Under the pieces are notes generated by a model. The model was not told the origin of the DNA. It worked only from the letters and a program-made list of their open reading frames with translations, and did no database searches. Made by a program: the position numbers and the translations under genes. Below are positions 57,241-64,000 of a stretch of 64,000 bases of DNA, piece by piece. The stretch comes from Datisca glomerata (taxonomy: Eukaryota > Streptophyta > Magnoliopsida > Cucurbitales > Datiscaceae), in assembly GCA_003255025.1 (NCBI GenBank), contig QANY01009091.1, forward strand, positions 886,049 to 950,048, in the 5' to 3' direction. Positions within the stretch are counted from its first letter, which is position 1. Every line of letters begins with the position of its first letter.

Positions 57241-58254
57241 ATGTATGATAATTCTACCGAGAGAGCAATGCAAGTCCAGCTAAACCCCCTCCATATTCGA
57301 CCACTGATTCAAATTGATCTTCCTTGTCTGCAACTTACTTTTCCAAATCCGTTTCTGTCTCCCAAAATTCATCTAAAACCAAAACATTTCCATCCATTAA
57401 CAATCAAATCCCACCAAATCCATCACTCCAACCCTCAACCCAACACCCAAGATGACGGCATCCCTGCCGAAGACGTCAAAATCATCGCCAAATTCAAATC
57501 CCGTCACAATTACATCCGCGTCCTCGAAGTCTCGAGAAAAACCGACCACCCATTCGCCGGCTCCCGTCTCCTCCTCCTCGACGGCCCCGGTAACATCCAC
57601 AGCATCTCCTACCTTTTCAAATCATTCACCAACACTTACTTCGATGTCCTAGCTACGTTCCCACCGATTCTACCTCCCGGACCAGTCGCGATTCTCGGGT
57701 TCGGCGCAGGTTCAGCTGCGCGGTTGATTCTGGAACTGTACCCACAGGTTGTGGTTCACGGGTGGGAACTTGACCCGTCTGTGGTGGATGTGGGGAGAAA
57801 GTATTTCGGCCTATCGAAGCTTGAAAAAAAATACCCAGACAGGCTTTTCGTTTACATTGGAAATGCTCTGAAAGCCAACATTAAAGATGGGTTTTCAGGG
57901 ATTATAGTTGATTTGTTTTGGAAAGGAAGTTTGATTCCCGAGCTTCAAGATCCGAATACATGGGAGATGATCAGAAAGTGCTTGAGGAAAGGCGGCAGAG
58001 TGATGGTGAATGTAGGGGGGAGTTGTGTGGAGGCAGAGGACTCAAGGAGAGATGGAGAAGAAGTAATGGAAGAGACATTGAAGGCAATGCAAAAGGTATT
58101 TTCGAATGAGCTTTTTGTTTTGAGATTGGGGAATCGGAAGGAGGATAGCTCCATTGCTCTTACAGGGGAATTACCTGATGTTGATGCTTGGAAGAAGGTG
58201 CTTCCTCGTTCTTTGAGGTGCTATGCTGATTTGTGGACACCCTTTACTTGTTAA
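57241..58254 (+). CDS. Spermidine-synthase-fold SAM-dependent methyltransferase-like protein, probably plastid-targeted
   Basis: An intronless frame of 337 codons. Residues 1-75 are rich in His, Pro, Ser and Lys and poor in acidic residues, as in chloroplast transit peptides; a second ATG at codon 10 (57,268) is an alternative start. The Rossmann domain follows: AILGFGAGSAARLILELYP (GFGAGS, residues 153-158, SAM-binding motif I), GWELDPSVVDVGRKYFGL (acidic Glu176/Asp178 after strand 2), a strand-4 IIVDLFWKGS (Asp224) and RKGGRVMVNVGG (motif III). Spermidine synthases have GGGDG and a catalytic Asp/Tyr set that are not visible here, so amine transfer is unlikely; plants have such uncharacterised spermidine-synthase-like proteins. 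The substrate is unknown. Codon use is GC-richer at 57.45-57.8 kb than in the surrounding DNA, as expected for a real gene. A solo LTR lies 265 bases upstream. Confidence 0.9.
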   Translation: MYDNSTERAMQVQLNPLHIRPLIQIDLPCLQLTFPNPFLSPKIHLKPKHFHPLTIKSHQIHHSNPQPNTQDDGIPAEDVKIIAKFKSRHNYIRVLEVSRKTDHPFAGSRLLLLDGPGNIHSISYLFKSFTNTYFDVLATFPPILPPGPVAILGFGAGSAARLILELYPQVVVHGWELDPSVVDVGRKYFGLSKLEKKYPDRLFVYIGNALKANIKDGFSGIIVDLFWKGSLIPELQDPNTWEMIRKCLRKGGRVMVNVGGSCVEAEDSRRDGEEVMEETLKAMQKVFSNELFVLRLGNRKEDSSIALTGELPDVDAWKKVLPRSLRCYADLWTPFTC

Positions 58255-58470
58255 TGCAGTTTTGTTCCTGTTTGGGAGTGTTTTCTATGGTTGATTAGTA
58301 ACATTTTTTGAAGTGAAGATTGGTTTGGTAATGTATTTTAATGCAATTCCTATGTTTGTGTTTGTTCTGAACCAACTATGATGTCAATTTTTTCATATCT
58401 TCGTTCATGTTTATGCCATTTTGCTTAGATAGCTGGAATTATCTTCTTGAATTTGATTTATTTCTACATA

Positions 58471-58476
58471 AATAAA
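58471..58476 (+). terminator. Candidate polyadenylation signal
   Basis: AATAAA about 217 bases after the stop codon of the methyltransferase-like gene. It is the first canonical hexamer downstream on the coding strand that I noticed. Confidence 0.4.
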
Positions 58477-60550
58477 CTTGGGACAAAGTGATTGTCATGA
58501 TTGATTGATTTTAGGGGTTACAAATCTTAGTCATCATTGGATCAAGTCGAACCAGTTGATTCATTCAATCACCATCATTTGAATGGTTCCCATGACAACC
58601 AGAACTTGAAAAATTTTGTTGGTACTCTTGAAATATCGAATATTCAGTACTCATTTATATCATTTGGTGGCACGTGTATATCTTTTACGAATTTCAAAAA
58701 TTTGTTTATTCCTTCTCATCCCAATCTAAATAAAATACAGTACTTTTAAACACGTGACAATTAATGATATGAAAGAGTACCGAATATTTAATACTCTAAA
58801 TGTATCGTATACTTTCTCCAAAACTAGAAAAGAGAAAAGAAGATAGTGAAACCCAATATAGATCCCCTTCTGTTGGAGTTACGCTGGTGCAATACATTTT
58901 GCCTTTTTTTCTTTTTGCATTTTACTTTTTTTTCTTTTGTCAAATATGATCCATCCATTTTCAGATCAGGCGGACCAAGCAAGAACATGAGAGGATTCAA
59001 ATCTAGTGAAACAAATATAGATTCCAACCGGAGGATTATATTGGTGCAATCTGGACCGTCCGTTTTGAAAATAGACGATCGAGATCAACTCGGCGCAATG
59101 GAAATTATGGTCTATGTTCTTTTGAAATGGTCTATCTTCTTTAATGGAAGTTATAGGTCTGAAATTAATTCTCTTCCAAATTAAAGGTTGTAAATCAAAA
59201 TTATAATTTGTGCAACAAATCTTCAACATCTTCATCACCACTCGAGCGCATATTGTATATAATCAAATCGTAGAATTATAGTAAATCGCTTAAGAAGAAT
59301 CATATATTAAACGAGAATTTTATATATTATTTACTATAGAATAACTATTAAAAGATTGATTTAGAATTTTAGTTTGCAGAGTAAATTAGAAAATACAATA
59401 CTTAATTTTTAATTGAAAATTCATAGTTCAATGAGTCAAACAAATACGAATATAGTCTGATTATTCATTGATTAGTACCTTTGTCATGTCAAAAATAAAT
59501 GTAACAATTTAATGCAAACACATATGAATTGATAACTGTAGTACTAATTTGAATAACTGTAACAATTTTAGTTTGCAGAGTAAATAACTGTAGTACTAAT
59601 TTGAATTTTTTCTTCAATAAGATAAATGTATAAACAAAAAAAATAAATGGTGCAAAGATACAAGGGGCATGCTCATGTTCTTAAAGGAAACAAATACAAA
59701 CCAAAGAAAACAAGTAAAAGCAATCAAGAGCACAACAAAAGCGCTACAAAAGTGTAGAATTAATGTCATTTCATCACTTATATGAATTAATATTATATAT
59801 AATGAATGTGAATTCGGATGCTCCATCGTTACCAATGGAATGATATAGGAAATGTTAAAGTTCGATTAAATTTAGAGGGTCTAGATTTATTTTATTAGGA
59901 AAATATATTTTTTCTTGATTACATGTAGTCATATTTTACATGTAATCAAATCTCAGTTGTCCAAAAATAAATTGCTCGGCCTTGGTTAGACATAATATTA
60001 TTATTAATAATAATAAATAAACAACAAGATTTTCCTTACCTCTATAATGGAAGAGTAAGCTTTTGTCGAGCTTCCTTCTTTTAAGAAAAAAGTAGAGTAA
60101 AATCTTAAATCTTTAATGAGTTTATATAATGATTTCTGTAAATATAAAATATAACCATATTTAACATCATAAAATTGCATAACATTGTTGTTTTGCCACT
60201 CTTAAGTGTAGTCAGCAAACTATAAGCTATATTCTTTTTAGGAAGGTATACATTAGTAATCCAATAATAATCAAATACTAAAAATCTACATAGTGTTTTA
60301 TTACCTAAATGGGCACAAAAAACACCGAAGTTTTTCGTCATAGGGAATGCATATTGTGTAGGAATTAAACTACTGAAGACAAATCTCGCTATGACCAACT
60401 GCTGGTCAATTAATGTCAGAGATGATTAACCACCACATAGTAATTACACTTCCATTAGAAAAAACACTTGTCTTTACCCGCTTTATCCTTGGTTTGGGTA
60501 AGTATTTTTAAAAGAAAAAGTTGTGTTGTTCATGGTTCGCGGTTGGAGAT
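58477..60550. other. Intergenic DNA with small local duplications
   Basis: No gene. Related ~50-base stretches at about 58,845-58,900 and 59,005-59,055 share GTGAAAC(A/C)...ATATAGAT(C/T)CC and GGTGCAAT; and ATAACTGTAGTACTAATTTGA occurs near 59,531 and 59,585. Their origin is unknown. Confidence 0.45.
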
Positions 60551-60640
60551 CTGCACAATATAAATAAAAGAACTCAAACAAGAAGGATCAAGGGTGGTGT
60601 CCTTGCCTAAGAGGCTCCAATGCTTAAATTAGAAGTTTGA
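60551..60640 (+). repeat. Dispersed repeat, copy 2
   Basis: The counterpart of 50,935-51,030 in the same orientation, ending about 40 bases before the Athila LTR. It may belong to an older element interrupted by the LTR. Confidence 0.58.
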
Positions 60641-60678
60641 AGGAATTTTGACAGGGGTTCCTTAGGTGGAGTGAAGAG

Positions 60679-61911
60679 TGTATTTTTTACACTTATATTT
60701 TAAATAATCTTAACCTTATTTTTGTTAGTCATTTTAGATTTATCAATTGATTTACGTATATTTTTGTTTCTATCTTGTATGTGTGATATTCAATCACATT
60801 TGGGTTGATTTGAAAAGATTTGGAACTCAAAAATTCAGAAAAATCACAAAAAGAACGGACCTGGGAAGGAGGGTCAGCGCCGCGACGTTGACTTCCCAGC
60901 ATCGCGACGCTAACACGATGTATAGACACACAGAACGCCAACGCTGTGACGTTGGCTTCCAGCAGCGCTGGCGCGATAACGTTTCTTGCATTTTTCTCTC
61001 CTATTTTATCCTTATTGAAGCCTAGTGTATAAAGAGAATATTTTATGTCTTTTGGTGAACTTTGGGACGTGGGAAGGTATGGGAGAAAGCTTTTTTGAGA
61101 AGAAACGAAGACGAATCTAACCGGGAGGCAGATCTCAACTTCAATTTATTCTAAAATCTAGTTTTTTCTTCTCTTTCTCTCTATGTTCATGAATATTATT
61201 AGGATATCTTCTTATTCTAGTATGTTCTAAATTCCTTATCTAGGGCTACGACGTAGTCAAACCATGATTGTTCATAAATTTTGATTTTTTAATTTAATTG
61301 ATGTTTATTCAGTATTTTTGAGTGTTATAATATATTTTTAATCCTTGTGATTGTATGGCCAACTATTGCATGATTTTAGATTTAATTATGCGACTGAAAA
61401 GTGATGATTGGATATGTTATTTATTTATAACACCATTAGAGTTTCATAAGTTAGAGATAATTATGAATCTAGTGAAGCAACTTTAATTTATTATGCTTAA
61501 TGAGTTCCATTATATTGAATCTTGACAAAGATGTATGATTCATATTTTTTATTCATTATTATCGATACTTGAGAAAGATTGATAACTATATTAGAGAAAT
61601 TCGCTATCAATGTTCTGAATAAACGTTAATTGATTGAGAATTATAATTTAGAGCATGTTTATTTTAGTGAAATCGAAAACCCTTGAGTTTTTAACTATTC
61701 AAATTTTATCCTTGTCAAATCGTTATCATTTTAGTTTAATTAGAATTTTAGTTTAATTAAAAATCCTAACTTTTCTTTATTCTCAATTAGAATTAAGGTT
61801 TAGTTAATTTCAATTATTAATATCGATCAATCATGTGTACGATACTCGATTTTTGTAAAAATTTATTACTTGATGAGGATAGTGTACACTTGCACTATAG
61901 AATACGCAACA
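60679..61911 (+). repeat. 5' LTR of the Athila element
   Basis: It starts TGTATTTTTTACACTTATAT and ends GAATACGCAACA, seven bases before the primer-binding site. The start resembles Athila LTRs. A GC-rich stretch (60,875-60,985) contains a ~55 bp direct repeat with GACGTTG(A/G)CTTCC. The second LTR is outside the window, so the start is an estimate. Confidence 0.65.
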
Positions 61912-61917
61912 AGTTTA

Positions 61918-61938
61918 TGGCGTCGTTGCGGGAGATTG
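61918..61938 (+). other. Primer-binding site of the Athila element
   Basis: TGGCGTCGTTGCGGGAGATT differs at few positions from TGGCGCCGTTGCCGGGGATT, the Athila primer site complementary to an aspartate-type tRNA 3' end. Confidence 0.85.
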
Positions 61939-62086
61939 ATTTTGTTTATTAATATTGGAGTTACGTATCCTTAATTTTTCTTCGAGTCTTAATTTTTTAT
62001 TTACGGTTGTTTACTATTTTGAATTTTTAGGTGTTTTCGAAGGTGTCTGAGAAAATTTGGAAGTTTCTTAACAACCTCAAGAAACC

Positions 62087-63410
62087 ATGGAAGATGCTAG
62101 AGAAAATCTTGAAATTGTGAACAACCAAAATAACCGAACAATTCGAGATTATGCTATGCTAATGGTCAATAGGTCGCGTCTACTATTCAACGCCCTGTTA
62201 TTAATGCCAATAATTTTGAGATTAAGCCGGCTATCATTCACATGGTGCAAGTAAATCAGTTTAATGACATGCCTAATGATGATCCAGATGTTCACATAGC
62301 CTCCTTCCTCAAAATTTGTGAGATATTCAAACCCAATAATGTCTCAACTGATGCAATTAGGCTGAGATTATTCCCATTTTCACTTCTAGATAAGGCTAAG
62401 AGTTGTTTGAGCTCTTTATCCACTGGATCAATCAACACTTGGAATGAACTTTCTAAGAAATTTTTGGCTAAATTCTTTCCACCAATTAAAACATCCAAGA
62501 TGAGGAACGAGATCATTACTTTTGTCTAATATGATATGGAGTCTCTTTATGAAGCCTGTGAGAGGTTTAAAGAGATGTTGAGAGGATGCCCACATCATGG
62601 ACTCCCTGGATGGCTACAAGCCCAAAATTTTTACAACGGTTTGGGAAATTCAATTAGGACACTAATGGATGCAGCAGCAAGATGAGCTTTAATGGGAAAA
62701 ACACATCAGGAGGGTTATGCTTTGCTTGAAGAAATGGTTGCTAATGCCTATCAATGGTTAATTGAGCGCAATGTACCAAGAAAGATTCATGGAGTTCGTG
62801 AAGTCGATGCTCTTATCACTCTTACTACTCAAGTAGCTACACTGTCCAATCATTTGAGCTCTTTCACCGCCAATGCTGGTGTTATTCATGTTTCGCATGA
62901 AGTTTGTAATTTGTGCAATGGACCTCATCGTAGTACGGAATGTCAAGCCGGATGGAGAAATCACACCAATTTCTCGTGGAAGAATAGTCAAAATGTGATT
63001 AATCCATCGGTTGCAACTAAGCCTTAGTTTCAGCCTCAACAACCTAATTTGTGCAATGGACCTCATCGTAGTACGGAATGTCAAGCCAGATGGAGAAATC
63101 ACACCAATTTCTCGTGGAAGAATAGTCAGAATGTGATTAATCCATCGGTTGCAACTATTGCCCATCTCACAGTGAGTACTACTCAAATTATGGCAATAAC
63201 ACATGCTACACTTCAGAGGCAAGAAACCAGTATTTAGAGTCAAGCTGCGTCAATCAGGAATTTATAGCTTCAAATGGGTCAACTTTCAGAAATACTCACA
63301 CAAAGACTACAAGGTTCTCTACCGAGCAACACCGAGAGGAATCTAAAAGAGCAAGTAAATGCCATTACTGTTCACAGTGGCAAGGAGTTGCAGACCTCAA
63401 AAAATCATTG
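62087..63410 (+). pseudogene. Athila gag
   Basis: The ATG at 62,087 opens MEDARENLEIVNNQNNRTIR; a frameshift near 62,190 leads into INANNFEIKPAIIHMVQ then NQFNDMPNDDPDVHIASFLK and DAIRLRLFPFSLLDKAKSCL, the Retrotrans_gag domain, followed by FLAKFFPPIKTSKMRNEI. A TAA at 62,527 and TGA near 62,683 interrupt it; YEACERFKEMLRGCPHHGLP and KTHQEGYALLEEMVANAYQW continue beyond them. A knuckle-like NLCNGPHRSTECQAGW (C..C....H....C) follows and is duplicated 138 bases further on. Structural protein of a gypsy particle, non-functional here. Confidence 0.88.
62908..63156 (+). repeat. 111 bp direct duplication within Athila gag
   Basis: Bases 62,908-63,018 recur at 63,046-63,156 with two substitutions, 138 bases apart, in the same frame class; the unit spans NLCNGPHRSTECQA to INPSVAT. 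The 27-base spacer carries a stop (TAG near 63,027). The duplicated segment includes the Cys/His knuckle. Confidence 0.93.
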
Positions 63411-64000
63411 TTAAAAATTCTTAGCAATTGAAGCAGAAGCTGAGACAATGGGTGATGATCTTGCCAAGATCTCGAAAAAGGAGAAAGGCAAGCCTAAGGC
63501 AAAAGTCTTTCCTGATAATCATCCACCATATGTTCAACCTATTATATACCCTCAGCGGTTCCAAAAGTAGAATTTGAACAAGCAGTTTTCTAAATTTCTT
63601 GATGTATTTAGGAAACTACATATAAACATCCATTTTGCTGATGCTTTGGAAAAAATGCCGAACAATGTCAAATTCATGAAGGATATTCTGTCAAACAAGA
63701 GAAAGCTAGATGAGTATGAGACAGTTGCATTTATTGAGCAGTGTAGTGCTATCTTGCAGAATAAATTACCTCTGAAGTTAAATGACCTTTGGAGTTTTAC
63801 TATTCCTCGCACCATTGGGAATTCATATTTTGAAAAGGCTTTATGTTATCTTAGGGCTGGTATCAATTTGATGTCGTATTCAGTTTACAAAAAGCTAGGT
63901 TTTGGAGAAACTAAGCCCACGACATTATCCTTACAATTAGCTGATCGGTCTATCAGATTTCCATTGAGATTATTGAGGATGTTTTGGTAAAGGTGGATAA
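63411..64000 (+). pseudogene. Athila gag end and start of protease
   Basis: Frame 63,574-63,990 reads FLDVFRKLHINIHFADALEK then MPNNVKFMKDILSNKRKLDE, AILQNKLPLKLNDLWSFTIP, IGNSYFEKALCYLRAGINLM and KPTTLSLQLADRSIRFPL. This is the Athila protease segment: the family has CDLGASINLMP where this copy has CYLRAGINLMS, so the active-site Asp position is replaced by Tyr-Leu-Arg-Ala. The frame ends with TAA at 63,988; the domain continues past the window edge. Non-functional as protease. Confidence 0.85.

Larger units (their letters stand above)
60679..64000 (+). mobile_element. Athila-lineage Ty3/gypsy element, 5' part, cut by window edge
   Basis: A 5' LTR, primer-binding site, gag and the beginning of protease occur in order on the plus strand. 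The gag and protease peptides match the Athila lineage. Reverse transcriptase, integrase and the 3' LTR would lie beyond 64,000. Stops and frameshifts mark a dead copy. Confidence 0.88.

Noticed and set aside
57397..57652. Open frames on the minus strand and other plus frame inside the methyltransferase-like gene
   Set aside because: They are by-products of the GC-richer codon use of the real gene and show no independent homology.
1..64000. CRISPR arrays, bacterial-type operons, rRNA or canonical tRNA genes
   Set aside because: None seen: repeats are tandem or transposon-derived, and the B-box-like sites at 16,257 and 21,636 do not belong to foldable tRNAs.

Overview
The window is nuclear DNA from a flowering plant, most likely a eudicot. 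It is AT-rich and gene-poor, and about half of it is recognisable transposable-element sequence. Evidence for a plant is an R2R3-MYB gene with the canonical plant intron positions, plant-type Ty3/gypsy (Tat and Athila lineages) and Ty1/copia elements, and CACTA, hAT, PIF/Harbinger-like and Helitron-like DNA elements. The species cannot be read from the sequence. I see only two intact protein-coding host genes.

Layout. 1-11 kb: a probable promoter-bearing LTR fragment (minus strand, ~950-1895), two tandem arrays (3.1-3.3 and 3.87-4.44 kb), a microsatellite and otherwise featureless AT-rich DNA. 11.0-12.4 kb: a three-exon R2R3-MYB gene on the minus strand (339 aa, MYB61/86/55-like). 13.5-17 kb: a 1.27 kb Harbinger-like non-autonomous element, a 577 bp hAT element with a perfect 8 bp target duplication, a SINE-like relic and a 45 bp duplication. 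17.0-20.9 kb: an LTR element with both LTRs and a primer-binding site, two internal tandem arrays (48 and 81 bp units) and no pol gene. 23-38.8 kb: two fused Tat-lineage gypsy elements on the minus strand, each with a decayed antisense extra ORF and a 55/58 bp array; one has lost about 2 kb of protease to RNase H. 38.8-39.3 kb: a small Helitron-like element abutting the Tat LTR. 39.7-47.5 kb: a decayed copia element with a truncated 5' LTR and a ~1.95 kb 3' LTR. 47.5-48.2 and 55.7-56.2 kb: LINE ORF2 relics on the minus strand. 50.6-53.8 kb: CACTA (En/Spm) remnants including transposase exons. 56.75-56.98 kb: a probable 222 bp solo LTR just upstream of an intronless gene for a spermidine-synthase-fold, probably plastid-targeted methyltransferase-like protein (57,241-58,254, plus strand). 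60.7 kb to the end: the 5' part of an Athila element (LTR, primer-binding site, gag, start of protease), cut by the window edge.

The genes do not form a pathway: the two host genes are 45 kb apart and look unrelated. The elements are dead copies (stop codons, frameshifts, deletions), so the region is best read as a nested graveyard. I found no convincing evidence of an undescribed biological system. The most informative structures are the fused Tat pair with conserved antisense ORFs and arrays, the array-bearing pol-less LTR element, and the solo LTR 265 bp upstream of the methyltransferase-like gene.
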